Assembly (NCBI RefSeq): GCF_900182545.1
Contig: NZ_FXTJ01000003.1
Coordinates: 124,001-188,000, forward strand
Length of the DNA stretch: 64,000 nt
DNA from: Geodermatophilus aquaeductus
GTDB lineage: Bacteria; Actinomycetota; Actinomycetes; Mycobacteriales; Geodermatophilaceae
Direction: 5' to 3'
The notes beneath the pieces are model-generated. The model worked only from the letters and a program-made list of their open reading frames with translations. It was not told the DNA's origin and did not search any database. Positions 20,936-30,255 of the stretch are shown here, piece after piece. The position numbers and the translations under genes were made by a program. Position 1 is the first letter of the stretch. Every line of letters begins with the position of its first letter.

Positions 20936-21844
20936 TCACCAGCCGCGGGAGGCGAAGCGCTGCGACTCCGGGAGCGTGTCCACGTTGATGCCGACCATCG
21001 CCTCGCCGAGACCGCGGGAGACCTTCGCGATCACCTCGGGGTCGTCGTGGAAGGTCGTCGCCTGGACGATCGCGGCGGCGCGCTGGGCGGGGTCGCCGGA
21101 CTTGAAGATGCCCGAGCCGACGAAGACGCCCTCGGCGCCCAGCTGCATCATCATCGCCGCGTCGGCGGGGGTGGCGATGCCGCCGGCGGTGAACAGCACG
21201 ACCGGCAGCTTGCCGGCGCGCGCGACCTCGACGACCAGGTCGTGCGGCGCGCGCAGCTCCTTGGCGGCGACGAACAGCTCGGTCTCGTCGAGGGTCGCCA
21301 GCCGGCGGATCCCGGCTCGGATCGCCCGCATGTGCCGGGTGGCCTCGACGACGTTGCCGGTGCCGGCCTCGCCCTTGGACCGGATCATCGCCGCGCCCTC
21401 GGAGATCCGGCGCAGCGCCTCACCCAGGTCGGTGGCGCCGCAGACGAACGGCACGGTGAACGCGTGCTTGTCGATGTGGTGCGCCTCGTCGGCGGGGGTG
21501 AGCACCTCGGACTCGTCGACGTAGTCCACGCCGAGCGTCTGCAGCACCTGCGCCTCGACGAAGTGGCCGATGCGGGCCTTGGCCATCACGGGGATGGACA
21601 CCGCGTCGATGATCCCCTGCACCATGTCGGGGTCGCTCATCCGCGCGATGCCGCCCTGCGCGCGGATGTCGGCGGGCACCCGCTCGAGCGCCATGACGGC
21701 GACCGCGCCGGCGTCCTCGGCGATGCGGGCCTGCTCGGGCGTGACGACGTCCATGATCACGCCGCCCTTGAGCTGCTCGGCCAGGCCGCGCTTGACGCGC
21801 GCGGTGCCGGTGGTGGGGACGGCGGGGACGTCGGCGTGCGTCAC
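20936..21844 (-). CDS. pdxS: Pyridoxal 5'-phosphate synthase lyase subunit PdxS
   Basis: This 302-residue (beta/alpha)8 enzyme condenses ribose 5-phosphate, glyceraldehyde 3-phosphate and ammonia to PLP. Highly conserved stretches are seen: [28 protein letters not shown], the catalytic lysine in [15 protein letters not shown], and [30 protein letters not shown]. It acts as a 12-mer of PdxS with PdxT. GTG 21844 has GGAG upstream. First gene of the pdxS-DUF418-pdxT-yebC run. Confidence 0.97.
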   Translation of the reverse strand: MTHADVPAVPTTGTARVKRGLAEQLKGGVIMDVVTPEQARIAEDAGAVAVMALERVPADIRAQGGIARMSDPDMVQGIIDAVSIPVMAKARIGHFVEAQVLQTLGVDYVDESEVLTPADEAHHIDKHAFTVPFVCGATDLGEALRRISEGAAMIRSKGEAGTGNVVEATRHMRAIRAGIRRLATLDETELFVAAKELRAPHDLVVEVARAGKLPVVLFTAGGIATPADAAMMMQLGAEGVFVGSGIFKSGDPAQRAAAIVQATTFHDDPEVIAKVSRGLGEAMVGINVDTLPESQRFASRGW

Positions 21845-21916
21845 GGAGAGCTCCAGGGATCGGCCCCGCGGGTCCGTCCTGCGGGTCCTCCCACCGTAGT
21901 TCCGCCGGGGACCTGC

Positions 21917-22459
21917 TCAGCCGCGCGGGACCCCGGCTCCCAGCGGAACGGCGTCCAGGCCGTCCTCGACGTCGAAGAAGCGCGGCAGCGGGCGGTCGGC
22001 GTGCAGCCGCATCAGCCGGGGCAGCCGCCGCGTGCGCAGCATCGCGGTGTCGCGGACGGCGTCGTTGTAGAAGCGCCGGGCCAGGCCCATGCGCGCGTCG
22101 GCCTCGGCGAGGTCGGCCAGCAGCTCCCGCGGCACCCCGGGCACGTCCGGCGGCAGCGCCCGCAGCTCCCGGCCGAGGGCGTTCTCCGCCAGCTCGCGGT
22201 CCCAGGCCGGCGTCTCGCGGGCCTCGTACGCGGCGGTCTTCAGCCGGCTCGCGCGGTCCTCACCCAGCGCGGCGCTGTAGCCGGACGCGAGGTCCTCGGC
22301 GAGCGCGGCGCGGTGCCGGAGCCGGTCGTCGAGCACCGCCCGGGCGCGGGCGACGCGGGCCTCCAGACGCCGCAGCCGGGTGAGCGTCCAGGCCGTCCAG
22401 GCGGCGAGCAGGAGCACGACGACGCCCACGGCGAGCAGCAGCCAGGCGTCGGGCGTCAC
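21917..22459 (-). CDS. LemA-like membrane-anchored hypothetical protein
   Basis: A 180-residue protein with one N-terminal TM segment (WLLLAVGVVVLLLAAWTAWTL, about 6-26) followed by a long helical domain. The coiled-coil LRRLEARVARARAVLDDRL and later LARRFYNDAVRD are like LemA, a family of helical membrane proteins of unknown function. It ends with a basic/acidic tail. A TAGCGT box eight bases before GTG 22459 suggests leaderless expression separate from the pim operon. In mycobacteria the equivalent slot after pimA holds a NUDIX gene and a hypothetical; no function is assigned. Confidence 0.72.
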   Translation of the reverse strand: MTPDAWLLLAVGVVVLLLAAWTAWTLTRLRRLEARVARARAVLDDRLRHRAALAEDLASGYSAALGEDRASRLKTAAYEARETPAWDRELAENALGRELRALPPDVPGVPRELLADLAEADARMGLARRFYNDAVRDTAMLRTRRLPRLMRLHADRPLPRFFDVEDGLDAVPLGAGVPRG

Positions 22460-22467
22460 GACCGGTC

Positions 22468-22473
22468 ACGCTA
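22468..22473 (-). promoter_or_regulatory. -10 box of leaderless promoter for the LemA-like gene
   Basis: TAGCGT on the minus strand, eight bases before GTG 22459; its TAG is also the stop codon of the upstream mannosyltransferase gene. Confidence 0.5.
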
Positions 22474-23691
22474 GCGCCGGACGCGCCGCAGCAGGGAGGG
22501 CAACACCCCGTCAGTGGGAGCGGTCACCCCGGCCACCTCTGCCCACGCCTCGTCGTCGGTGGCGGTCACCTCACCGGCACCGGGCAGCACGACGGTCTCG
22601 TAGACGGCGAGCACCCGTCGGGCGACGACCTGCCAGTCGTAGGCGGCCGCCGCCTCGCGGCCGGCCGCCGACAGCGCCGCCCGGCGGGCGGGATCGGCGA
22701 GCAGGTCCGACAGCGCCCGAGCCAGCGCAGCGCTGTCGCCGCGCCGGACGAGCACCCCGGCGGTGCCGTCGGCGAGGACCCGGGAGAAGGCGTCGAGGTC
22801 GCTGGCCACGATCGGCGCGCCGGCGGCCATCGCCTCGATGAGGACCACGCCGAAGGACTCGCCGAGCAGGTTGGGCGCGCAGTAGACGTCCACCGAGCGC
22901 AGGAAGGCGGCCTTGTCGGCCTCGGAGATCTCCCCGAGCAGCGCCACGTGCGCGCGCAGGTCCTCCGCCAGGCCCCCGCGCAGCGCGTCGGGGTCCCCGC
23001 GGCCGGCTACCAGCAGCCGGGCGCCGGGGTGCTCGCGCAGCAGGGTGCGCATGGCCTCCAACAGCACCGGCAGGCCCTTGCGCGGCTCGTCGTAGCGGCC
23101 GAGGAAGCCGATGGTCGGCCCGTCGACACCGCGCTCCACGCCGGGCAGCGTCGGCCCGTCGGCGAAGGGGTCCACGTGCACGCCGTTGGGGATGATCACC
23201 GCGTCGCCGCCGAGGTGCTCGACCTGCACGCGGCGGGCGAAGTCGGAGACGGCGATCCGGCCGGTGATCTTCTCCAGCCACGGCCGCACGACCGGCCCCC
23301 ACGCGGCCAGCCACTTCGACCGCACGGTGGCGGCGTGGAAGGTGGCCACGATCGGCCCGGTGGCGATCATGCAGACCAGCAGGCCGATCGACGGCGGCGC
23401 CGGGTCGTGCACGTGGACGACGTCGAAGTGCCCCTCGCGCAGCCAGCGGCGCACCCGGGACGCCGAGACCGGCCCGAACTGCACGCTGGCCATCGAGCCG
23501 TTGTAGGGGACCGGCACGGTCCGCCCCGCGAAGGTGACCCACCGGTCGGGCAGCGACTCCTCGTGCTCGGCGGGGGTCAGCACCTCCACGTGGTGGCCCA
23601 GCCCGCGCAGCGTGTCGGCGAGGTCGCGCACGTGGTACTGGACGCCCCCGGGGACGTCCCACTGGTACGGGCAGACCAGGCCGATGCGCAT
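22471..23691 (-). CDS. pimA: GT4 glycosyltransferase, phosphatidylinositol alpha-mannosyltransferase (PimA-like)
   Basis: A 406-residue GT-B retaining glycosyltransferase. MRIGLVCPYQWDVPGGVQYH is the PimA opening; the donor-binding domain has GFLGRYDEPRKGL and the EX7E motif ESFGVVLIE. The family transfers mannose from GDP-mannose to phosphatidylinositol on the cytoplasmic side of the membrane, the first step of PIM synthesis. Context supports this: the ATG overlaps the stop of patA, and thrS-HIT-pgsA-patA-pimA is the conserved actinobacterial PIM operon. A C-terminal extension of about 30 residues follows the catalytic domain. Confidence 0.92.
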   Translation of the reverse strand: MRIGLVCPYQWDVPGGVQYHVRDLADTLRGLGHHVEVLTPAEHEESLPDRWVTFAGRTVPVPYNGSMASVQFGPVSASRVRRWLREGHFDVVHVHDPAPPSIGLLVCMIATGPIVATFHAATVRSKWLAAWGPVVRPWLEKITGRIAVSDFARRVQVEHLGGDAVIIPNGVHVDPFADGPTLPGVERGVDGPTIGFLGRYDEPRKGLPVLLEAMRTLLREHPGARLLVAGRGDPDALRGGLAEDLRAHVALLGEISEADKAAFLRSVDVYCAPNLLGESFGVVLIEAMAAGAPIVASDLDAFSRVLADGTAGVLVRRGDSAALARALSDLLADPARRAALSAAGREAAAAYDWQVVARRVLAVYETVVLPGAGEVTATDDEAWAEVAGVTAPTDGVLPSLLRRVRR

Positions 23692-24626
23692 CAGCGGCGC
23701 TCCCCCGCGGGCGGGTCCGGCGGCACATCGGCCCAGATCCGGCCGAGCACGTGCCAGTCCTCGGGGCGGACGGCGAGGTCGGCGGTGAACGCGTCGGCCA
23801 CGCCCTGCATGCCCGAGGCGACCCGGTCGCGCAGCCGGCCCGGGCCGTCGACGCGCACCTCGGGCCGGATGACGAACTCCCACCCGCGCTCGGTGAAGCG
23901 GCAGATCGCCGGGTGCAGGGCGGCGCCGGTCTGGGCGGCCAGCAGCGCGGGGCCGGCGGGCATCGTCGTCGGCCGGCCGAAGAGCTCGACGGGCACCCCG
24001 CTGGGCCCGAGGTCGCGGTCGACGACCAGGCAGCTGAATCCGCCGCCGGCCAGCCACTCGCGCAGCACGGCGGAGCTGGGCCGCTCTCCCCCGGTCAGCG
24101 GGAGCACGTGGATGCCGAGGGACTCCCGGTACTCGAGGAACCGCCGGAAGAGCGACTCCGGCTGCAGGCGCTCGGCGACGGTCGCGAACGGCCCGCCGAG
24201 CCAGTCGACGAGCCACACGCCGGCGGCGTCCCAGTTCCCGCTGTGCGGCAGGGCCGCGATGAGGCCGCGGCCCTCGGCCCGGGCGCGCTCGAAGTGCTCG
24301 ACGCCGGAGTGGACGGTGTCGGCGACGATCCGCTCCCGCGGCAGCCGCGGCAGCCGGAAGGCCTCCTGCCAGTAGCGGGCGTAGGAGCGCAGCGCCCGGG
24401 CGGTGAGCGCGTCGAGCTCGTCGTCGGCCAGCTTCCCGCCGGTGGCCACCCGCAGGTTGGCCTTGAGCTGGCGGGCGCCGCGGCCCGCGCGGCCGGCGGC
24501 GTACCGCCCGGCGGCGTCGAAGGCGCCACGGGCCACCGGCTCGGGCAGCCGCTGCACCGCCTGCCAGCCCGCCGCGTACCCGAGGTCGGTGAGCCGGGCT
24601 GTGGCCCGGGCCCGCAGACCGCTCAC
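23691..24626 (-). CDS. Phosphatidylinositol mannoside acyltransferase (PatA-like)
   Basis: A 311-residue member of the lysophospholipid acyltransferase superfamily (LpxL/HtrB group). The catalytic H-x4-D motif is HSGNWD at about residue 119. PatA acylates the mannose of phosphatidylinositol monomannoside on the inner membrane face. GTG 24626 overlaps the pgsA stop (GTGA), and its own stop overlaps the pimA start by one base, so the three are tightly coupled. Confidence 0.92.
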   Translation of the reverse strand: MSGLRARATARLTDLGYAAGWQAVQRLPEPVARGAFDAAGRYAAGRAGRGARQLKANLRVATGGKLADDELDALTARALRSYARYWQEAFRLPRLPRERIVADTVHSGVEHFERARAEGRGLIAALPHSGNWDAAGVWLVDWLGGPFATVAERLQPESLFRRFLEYRESLGIHVLPLTGGERPSSAVLREWLAGGGFSCLVVDRDLGPSGVPVELFGRPTTMPAGPALLAAQTGAALHPAICRFTERGWEFVIRPEVRVDGPGRLRDRVASGMQGVADAFTADLAVRPEDWHVLGRIWADVPPDPPAGERR

Positions 24627-25255
24627 GAGGCGGGGGCCGACGGCGTCAGCGACCGGCCCTGCGCGCCCCGGCGCACGGCGACCACGCGCTGGGCGACGGT
24701 CACCGCGCCGCCCACCACGAGCAGCCACAGCCCCACGTCGACGGCGTACGGCAGGCCCAGGCCGGTCAGCCCGGTCCCGGTGAGCACCAGGATCAGCCGC
24801 TCGGTGCGCTCGACCAGCCCGACGTCGCACGGGATCCCGACGCCCTCGGCGCGGGCCTTGATGTAGCTGGTCAGCACCCCGAGGACCAGGCCGACGAGGG
24901 CGAGCAGCGCGAGCAGCCGGTCGTCACCGGCGCCGGTGTACCACCAGACCAGCGCCCCGAAGACGGCGGCGTCGACGGCGCGGTCGCAGGCCGAGTCGAG
25001 CACCGCGCCGAACGCCGAGCCGCCACCGCGGGCCCGCGCCAGAGCGCCGTCGAGCATGTCGAGCAGCACGAACAGCGTGACGGCGAACGCGCCCCAGAAC
25101 AGGACGCCGTGCGCGATGAGCCCCACGGCCGCGGCGATGGCGCCGACCGTGCCGGTGACGGTGATCGCGTCCGGCGTCACCCCGGCCCGCGCCAGCCGCG
25201 ACACCACCGGTGCCCAGAACCGGCCCACGGCCGCCCGGGCGCCCGCCCCCAGCAC
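24623..25255 (-). CDS. pgsA: CDP-alcohol phosphatidyltransferase (phosphatidylinositol phosphate synthase)
   Basis: A 210-residue integral membrane enzyme with six TM segments. The CDP-alcohol phosphotransferase motif D-x2-DG-x2-AR-x8-G-x3-D-x3-D is intact (LDMLDGALAR...GAVLDSACDRAVD). In this operon the homologue makes phosphatidylinositol phosphate from CDP-diacylglycerol and inositol phosphate, the base for PIMs. GTG 25255 follows the HIT gene stop after two bases. Confidence 0.92.
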   Translation of the reverse strand: MLGAGARAAVGRFWAPVVSRLARAGVTPDAITVTGTVGAIAAAVGLIAHGVLFWGAFAVTLFVLLDMLDGALARARGGGSAFGAVLDSACDRAVDAAVFGALVWWYTGAGDDRLLALLALVGLVLGVLTSYIKARAEGVGIPCDVGLVERTERLILVLTGTGLTGLGLPYAVDVGLWLLVVGGAVTVAQRVVAVRRGAQGRSLTPSAPAS

Positions 25256-25257
25256 GG

Positions 25258-25839
25258 TCAGTCCCCCGCCGTCGCCGGCCGGACGGCGCCCGGCCAGGCC
25301 GCGGCCAGCAGCGTGCGGGTCTCGGCGAGCACCTGCGGCAGCACCCGGGTCAGGCCGATGACCGGCATGAAGTTGGTGTCCCCGCCCCAGCGGGGCACCG
25401 CGTGCTGGTGCAGGTGGTCGGCGATGCCGGCGCCGGCGACCGACCCCTGGTTCATGCCGATGTTGAACCCGTGCGCTCCGGTCACCTGCCGCACCACCCG
25501 CATCGCCGTCTGCGTGAACGCGCCCAGCTCCGCGACCTCGTGATCGGTCAGGTCGGTGTAGTCGGGCACGTGTCGGTAGGGGACCACCATGAGGTGCCCG
25601 GCGTTGTAGGGATAGAGGTTCAGCACCGCGAACACCGTCTCCCCGCGCGCCACGACCAGCCCGTCCTCGTCCGCCATCGCCGGGATGAGGCAGAACGGGC
25701 AGTCGTGCTCGCCGGTGGGCTTGCCCGAGCCGCGGATGTAGGCCATCCGGTAGGGCGTCCACAGGTGCTCGAAGACGGTGGCCGGGCCGCCGTCGTCGCT
25801 GGAGACGGGGACGGTGAAGCCGTCCGGACCGACGGTCAC
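25258..25839 (-). CDS. HIT-family nucleotide hydrolase/phosphorylase (Ap4A phosphorylase-like)
   Basis: A 193-residue histidine-triad protein. The catalytic HxHxH is seen in [11 protein letters not shown], with the upstream [18 protein letters not shown] loop and a CPFC pair near the N terminus. The homologue in the same operon position in M. tuberculosis (Rv2613c) is reported as a diadenosine tetraphosphate phosphorylase, so Ap4A breakdown is the likely role; Ap4A is a by-product of aminoacyl-tRNA synthetases such as the adjacent thrS. GTG 25839 overlaps the thrS stop. Confidence 0.93.
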   Translation of the reverse strand: MTVGPDGFTVPVSSDDGGPATVFEHLWTPYRMAYIRGSGKPTGEHDCPFCLIPAMADEDGLVVARGETVFAVLNLYPYNAGHLMVVPYRHVPDYTDLTDHEVAELGAFTQTAMRVVRQVTGAHGFNIGMNQGSVAGAGIADHLHQHAVPRWGGDTNFMPVIGLTRVLPQVLAETRTLLAAAWPGAVRPATAGD

Positions 25840-27893
25840 GGCCGTTCCAGCGGCGCGTCGGCGGTGGGGTCGGCGTTGTGCCGCGCCGCGACCCAGGCGA
25901 CGACGGCCTCGACGGCCTCGGCCACCGGCACGCCGTTGCGCTGGCTGCCGTCGCGGTAGCGGAAGGAGACCGCGCCGGCCTCGGCGTCGGTGGCGCCCGC
26001 GATGAGCACGAAGGGCACCTTCTGCTTGCTGGCGTTGCGGATCTTCTTCTGCATGCGGTCGTCGGAGTCGTCGACCTCGACCCGGATGCCGCGGGCGCGC
26101 AGCCGCAGGGCGACGTCGGTGAGATAGCCGACCTGGTCGTCGGTGACCGGGATGCCGACCACCTGCACCGGCGCCAGCCACGCGGGGAAGGCGCCGGCGT
26201 AGTGCTCGGTGAGGACGGCGAAGAAGCGCTCCATCGAGCCGAACAGCGCGCGGTGCAGCATGACCGGCTGCTGGCGGGAGCCGTCGGCGGCGGTGTACTC
26301 CAGGTTGAACCGCTCGGGCTGGTTGAAGTCGACCTGGATGGTCGACATCTGCCAGCTGCGGCCGATCGCGTCACGCGCCTGCACGGAGATCTTCGGGCCG
26401 TAGAAGGCCGCGCCGCCCGGGTCGGGCACGAGCTCGAGCCCGGAGTCGACCGCGGCCTGGCGCAGCGCCTCGGTGGCCACCTCCCAGCTCTCGTCGGTGC
26501 CCACGGACTTCTCCGGGTCGCGGGTGGACAGCTCCAGGTAGAAGTCGGACAGGCCGTAGTCGGCGAGCAGGCCGAGCACGAAGTCCAGCAGCCCGCGCAG
26601 CTCCCCCGCCATCTGCTCGGGGGTGCAGTAGATGTGCGCGTCGTCCTGGGTGAAGCCGCGGGCCCGGGTCAGGCCGTGCACGACGCCGGACTTCTCGTAG
26701 CGGTAGACGGTGCCGAACTCGAACAGCCGCAGCGGCAGCTCCCGGTAGGACCGGCCGCGCGACCGGAACACCAGGTTGTGCATCGGGCAGTTCATCGGCT
26801 TGAGGTAGTAGTCCTGCCCCTGCCGCCGCACGTGGCCCTCGGCGTCGCGCTCCTCGTCGAGCTGCATGGGCGGGTACATCCCGTCGGCGTACCACTCGAG
26901 GTGACCGGAGGTCTGGAACAGCGCCGCCTTGGTGATGTGCGGGGTGTTGACGAAGGAGTAGCCGCCCTCCTCGTGCCGCTGCCGGCTGTAGGCCTCCAGC
27001 TCCCGCCGGACGACGCCGCCCTTGGGGTGGAAGACGGCCAGCCCCGAGCCGATCTCGTCGGGGAAACTGAACAGGTCCAGCTCGGTGCCCAGCCGGCGGT
27101 GGTCGCGGCGCTCGGCCTCGGCCACCTGCTCCAGGTACGCCTTGTGCGCCTCGCGGCTCTCCCACGCGGTGCCGTAGACGCGCTGCAGCTGCGGGTTCTT
27201 CTCGCTGCCCCGCCAGTACGCGGCCGCCGAGCGGGTGAGGCTGAACGCCGGGATGGTCGAGGTGCGCGGCAGGTGCGGGCCGCGGCACAGGTCGGTCCAC
27301 ACGCGGTCACCGGTGCGGGCGTCGAGGTTGTCGTACATGGTCAGCTGCGCGCCGCCGACCTCGACGTCGGCGCCCTCGGTGTCCCCGGCGCCGCCCTTGA
27401 GGCCGATCAGCTCGAGCTTGTAGGGCTCGTGGGCCAGCTCGGCGCGGGCGTCGTCGTCGCTGATCTCCCGGCGGGAGAAGCGCTGGCCGGCCTTGACGAT
27501 CTGCTGCATGCGCTTCTCCAGCGCCTGCAGGTCCTCCGGGGTGAACGGCTTCTCGGGGTCGAAGTCGTAGTAGAAGCCGTTCTCCACCGGCGGGCCGATG
27601 CCCAGGCGGGTGCCGGGGAAGAGGTCCTGCACGGCCTGGGCGAGCACGTGCGCGGCCGAGTGGCGGATGACCGCGCGACCCTCGGGGCTGGCGGCCGGCA
27701 CCGGCTCGACCTCGGCGTCGTCGCCGGGCACCCAGGCCAGGTCGCGCAGGTCGCCGGTGGCCGCGTCCCGGACGACGACCGCGCCGTCGGGGCCCTTGAG
27801 CGGCACCCCGGCGTCCTTGAGCGCCTGCTCGGCCGTCGTCCCGGCCGGCACCCGGACGAGGGTGGTTGCGGCAGGACGGGGCGCGGCGGACAC
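25836..27893 (-). CDS. thrS: Threonyl-tRNA synthetase (ThrRS)
   Basis: A 685-residue class IIa synthetase: TGS domain ([18 protein letters not shown]), editing domain ([11 protein letters not shown] with catalytic His, and THR/ALA-type second box), catalytic core with [36 protein letters not shown], and a C-terminal anticodon-binding domain (VGIPVTDDQ). GTG 27893 with AGGAGA five bases upstream is preferred over an ATG 19 codons further upstream. It heads the five-gene phospholipid operon. Confidence 0.97.
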   Translation of the reverse strand: MSAAPRPAATTLVRVPAGTTAEQALKDAGVPLKGPDGAVVVRDAATGDLRDLAWVPGDDAEVEPVPAASPEGRAVIRHSAAHVLAQAVQDLFPGTRLGIGPPVENGFYYDFDPEKPFTPEDLQALEKRMQQIVKAGQRFSRREISDDDARAELAHEPYKLELIGLKGGAGDTEGADVEVGGAQLTMYDNLDARTGDRVWTDLCRGPHLPRTSTIPAFSLTRSAAAYWRGSEKNPQLQRVYGTAWESREAHKAYLEQVAEAERRDHRRLGTELDLFSFPDEIGSGLAVFHPKGGVVRRELEAYSRQRHEEGGYSFVNTPHITKAALFQTSGHLEWYADGMYPPMQLDEERDAEGHVRRQGQDYYLKPMNCPMHNLVFRSRGRSYRELPLRLFEFGTVYRYEKSGVVHGLTRARGFTQDDAHIYCTPEQMAGELRGLLDFVLGLLADYGLSDFYLELSTRDPEKSVGTDESWEVATEALRQAAVDSGLELVPDPGGAAFYGPKISVQARDAIGRSWQMSTIQVDFNQPERFNLEYTAADGSRQQPVMLHRALFGSMERFFAVLTEHYAGAFPAWLAPVQVVGIPVTDDQVGYLTDVALRLRARGIRVEVDDSDDRMQKKIRNASKQKVPFVLIAGATDAEAGAVSFRYRDGSQRNGVPVAEAVEAVVAWVAARHNADPTADAPLERP

Positions 27894-27992
27894 GGGGTCT
27901 CCTGGGGGTGCGAGGTGCTCGGCAGGGCGTCCGCCGGGGCGGACGCGCACCGGCCAGCCTAACGAGCGCCCCGCCCCGGGCCGGGCACCCGA

Positions 27993-28529
27993 CTACGCCG
28001 GGACGACCTCGTCGCCGACGGCGACCGTGCCGGGCTCGGCGACCTCGGCGTAGACGCCGAGGCAGTGCTTCGGCAGCCGGGTGACCTGCAGCACCGCCGT
28101 GCCCAGCCGCAGCCGCCGGCCCACCCAGGAGCGCTCGTCGTCGGCGGGCAGGTCGAGGACGAGGTTGGCGCGGGGGTCCTCGGCGCCGCACCCGGACGGG
28201 ACGACCCCCGCGGCCGCCCGGTCCAGCGCCTGGCGGGAGACCAGGTGCACCGCCGCGCCGCCGTCGGGACGCGCGGCCAGCGGCTCCAGCCGCACCGGCT
28301 CCCCCAGCGCCTGGGCCACCGCGGCGGCGTCGGCGGCCGGGTCGCCGGTCACCGCGACGCCGGCCAGGGCGGGCGCGTGCTTCCCGCGGACCACCTCCCC
28401 GGTGGCGTCGGCGACGACCGCCCACGCCCGGTCACCGCTCAGCCCGGACGGGCCGACGTCGGCCCGCTGCAACGCCGTCCCGGCGCAGCCGCGCACGGGG
28501 TAGACCGAGATGCCGACGACGGTGGCCAC
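27993..28529 (-). CDS. MOSC domain protein
   Basis: A 178-residue MOSC beta-barrel protein (the C-terminal domain type of molybdenum cofactor sulfurases). The opening VVGISVYPVRGCAGTALQ and GLSGDRAWAVVD(A) are typical N-terminal MOSC features, and the conserved Cys is in LPKHCLGVYAEV. Family members handle sulfur carried by molybdenum cofactor or reduce N-hydroxylated compounds; no Moco genes are nearby. GTG 28529 stands six bases after TAGCGT, a leaderless start. Confidence 0.88.
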   Translation of the reverse strand: MATVVGISVYPVRGCAGTALQRADVGPSGLSGDRAWAVVADATGEVVRGKHAPALAGVAVTGDPAADAAAVAQALGEPVRLEPLAARPDGGAAVHLVSRQALDRAAAGVVPSGCGAEDPRANLVLDLPADDERSWVGRRLRLGTAVLQVTRLPKHCLGVYAEVAEPGTVAVGDEVVPA

Positions 28530-28535
28530 CCCGTC

Positions 28536-28541
28536 ACGCTA
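28536..28541 (-). promoter_or_regulatory. -10 box of leaderless promoter for the MOSC gene
   Basis: TAGCGT on the minus strand, six bases before GTG 28529, in the 20-base gap after the HNH gene. Confidence 0.55.
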
Positions 28542-28549
28542 CGGCCGGG

Positions 28550-28930
28550 TCAGGCGGCGAGCGCCCCGCGTCGACGCAGCCGGCGGAGCTGGGACTCCAG
28601 GTAGGGCCGGGCCCTGCGCTGCCCACCGCGGACGGCGATCGCGGCGGCCAGGTCGGCGAGGACCCGGGCCAGCCGCGCCTCGTCGGCCGGCCAGCCGCGG
28701 CGCAGACACTCCTCCAGCCACTCGACCGGCGCGGTGTGCCCCCGCTCGCCGTTGCAGCGCCCGCAGGCGGCCACCTCGTTCTCCAGCCACGACGGGCCGC
28801 CCTTGACCCGTGGCACGACGTGCTCGGTGGTGGCGGGCACCTGCCCGGTGAGGGCGCGGCCGCACCAGATGCAGGTGGAGCCGTCCCGTTCCACGGCCGC
28901 CTCGAGGCGGGCGGCCCTGTCCAGTGCCAT
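28550..28930 (-). CDS. HNH endonuclease
   Basis: A 126-residue HNH nuclease. Zinc-knuckle cysteines CIWC and CGRCN flank the catalytic TTEHVVPR motif and the N/H residues of LENEVAACGRCN. Small stand-alone HNH proteins of this type are common in actinobacteria and their target is unknown. ATG 28930 is chosen, with GGAGG just upstream (spacing is short); an ATG four codons earlier and one at 28981 are alternatives. Confidence 0.85.
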   Translation of the reverse strand: MALDRAARLEAAVERDGSTCIWCGRALTGQVPATTEHVVPRVKGGPSWLENEVAACGRCNGERGHTAPVEWLEECLRRGWPADEARLARVLADLAAAIAVRGGQRRARPYLESQLRRLRRRGALAA

Positions 28931-28981
28931 CCCCTCCATGGTGCGCCCGCACCGCGCCCGCGCGCCTGAGGGATCGGCCAC

Positions 28982-29422
28982 TCAGTCGCGGCGGTGCCGC
29001 CCGGCCACGCGGTGCCGCCGCGGCACGACCGCCGCCATCAGCGCGCTCTGCCGGCGACGGCGCACGGCCCTGCGGAACCGCGCGCGGCCGGGGTCGACCC
29101 CCGGCGGGTACGCCGACCAGACGAGGTCCTGCGACGGCGGGTCCGGCACCGCGTCGTCGTCGCCCATCCGGTCCCGCAGGTGCGCCAGCACCCGGTCGGC
29201 GAGGCCGTCGTCGGCCAAGAGGACGTCCCACCGGTCCGGCTCGCGGCCCTCGGCGGCCAGCGCCTCGCCGATCCAGCCGAACACGGCCGGGCCGAAGGCC
29301 TGCAGCGCGAGGTCTCCGACGACGGCGTGCGCGGCGTCGACCGCCGTCCCGGCCTCCAACGCCACCTCGAGCTCCACGACGGCGCGCAGTGTGTAGGCGT
29401 CGGGCCCGGGCGTGGAGGTCAC
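28982..29422 (-). CDS. Hypothetical protein, not recognised
   Basis: A 146-residue protein with no family I can name. The first half is an Ala/Val-rich helical region (TLRAVVELEVALEAGTAVD, then ALQAFGPAVFGWIGEAL); the middle is acidic, and the C terminus is a highly basic Arg/His tail (RRRRQSALMAAVVPRRH) that may bind nucleic acid. GTG 29422 is preferred; ATGs up to 29578 would run into the upstream region of the divergent reductase gene. It sits two genes from HNH with short gaps. Confidence 0.6.
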   Translation of the reverse strand: MTSTPGPDAYTLRAVVELEVALEAGTAVDAAHAVVGDLALQAFGPAVFGWIGEALAAEGREPDRWDVLLADDGLADRVLAHLRDRMGDDDAVPDPPSQDLVWSAYPPGVDPGRARFRRAVRRRRQSALMAAVVPRRHRVAGRHRRD

Positions 29423-29546
29423 CGGCGCATCGTCGCAGCACGGCGGGTCCGCCACCGATGAGTGACCGGATCGGCCAGTGTCTGACCCTCCGAGACCCAC
29501 CGACCCGGCCCGACAGCGGCCGACCGACCTCGCGAGGAGCACAGAC

Positions 29547-30095
29547 ATGGGCGTCATCCGGGTGCACGAGTTCACCACCGTCGACGGGGTCGTCGACGCG
29601 CCGATGTGGACGATGGACTACGGCTTCCCCGACGACCTGGCCGCCTCCATCGGCGCCCTGACCGCGCCGGCCACGGGCATCCTGCTCGGGCGCACCACCT
29701 TCGAGATGTTCGCCCCGGCGTGGTCGGCACGGACCGCGGAGGAGGACCCGGGCGCGCCGTTCTTCAACGACACGACCAAGTACGTCGTCTCCTCGACGCT
29801 GGCCGACGCCGAGGGCGTGTGGCGCAACTCCACGACCCTCGGCGGCTACGACGCCGGCCGCATCCGCGAGCTCAAGGCCGACCACGACCTCTACGTCAGC
29901 GGCAGCGCCACCCTGGTGCGCGCGCTGGTCGACGACGGCCTGGTCGACGAGCTGCACCTCTACGTCTACCCGGTCGCCGTCGGCTCGGGGATCCGGCTGT
30001 TCCCCGAGGGCCGGCCGCAGACCAAGCTGTCCCTGGCCGGCGTCGAGGCGCTGAGCAACGGGGTGGCACACCTGACCTACGGCCCCGCGGCCTGA
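29547..30095 (+). CDS. RibD C-terminal/dihydrofolate reductase-family protein
   Basis: A 182-residue protein of the RibD_C fold. MGVIRVHEFTTVDGVVDAP, GILLGRTTFEMFAPAW, TKYVVSSTL, DLYVSGSATLVRALVDDGLVDEL and PVAVGSGIRLFPEG cover the usual NADPH-dependent reductase blocks. These stand-alone dihydrofolate reductase-like proteins have no assigned substrate; a true folA role is unlikely from the divergent active site. ATG 29547 has GAGGAG eight bases before it; an ATG 23 codons upstream is less likely. A strong hairpin follows. Confidence 0.9.
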   Translation: MGVIRVHEFTTVDGVVDAPMWTMDYGFPDDLAASIGALTAPATGILLGRTTFEMFAPAWSARTAEEDPGAPFFNDTTKYVVSSTLADAEGVWRNSTTLGGYDAGRIRELKADHDLYVSGSATLVRALVDDGLVDELHLYVYPVAVGSGIRLFPEGRPQTKLSLAGVEALSNGVAHLTYGPAA

Positions 30096-30114
30096 CGACC
30101 ACCCCCGGCACGAC

Positions 30115-30149
30115 AGAGGCCCGGGCCCCTCGCGGGGACCCGGGCCTCT
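30115..30149 (+). terminator. Intrinsic terminator after the RibD-like gene
   Basis: AGAGGCCCGGGCCCC pairs with GGGG(A)CCCGGGCCTCT around a TCG-containing loop, with one bulged base. There is no T tract. It lies between convergent units (this gene and the minus-strand tRNA-Val). Confidence 0.7.
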
Positions 30150-30157
30150 CGTGCGGG

Positions 30158-30229
30158 TGGGCGATACTGGGTTCGAACCAGTGACCTCTTCGGTGTGAAC
30201 GAAGCGCTCTACCACTGAGCCAATCGCCC
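30158..30229 (-). tRNA. tRNA-Val (CAC)
   Basis: The 72-nt minus-strand cloverleaf has acceptor stem GGGCGAT/ATCGCCC with discriminator A, D arm TGGCTCAGTGGTAGAGC, anticodon stem CTTCG/CGAAG with loop TTCACAC (anticodon CAC, reads GUG), and T arm CTGGTTCGAACCCAG. No encoded CCA. It differs from the tRNA-Val(GAC) at 33278 only in the anticodon arm. Confidence 0.96.
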
Positions 30230-30255
30230 GCTGCGCCGTCCATGATGCCAGACGG

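Noticed and set aside
28550..29422. HNH gene plus neighbour as a defence or toxin-antitoxin system
   Set aside because: No antitoxin-like partner, no helicase or methylase, and the neighbour has no recognisable function; evidence is too thin.
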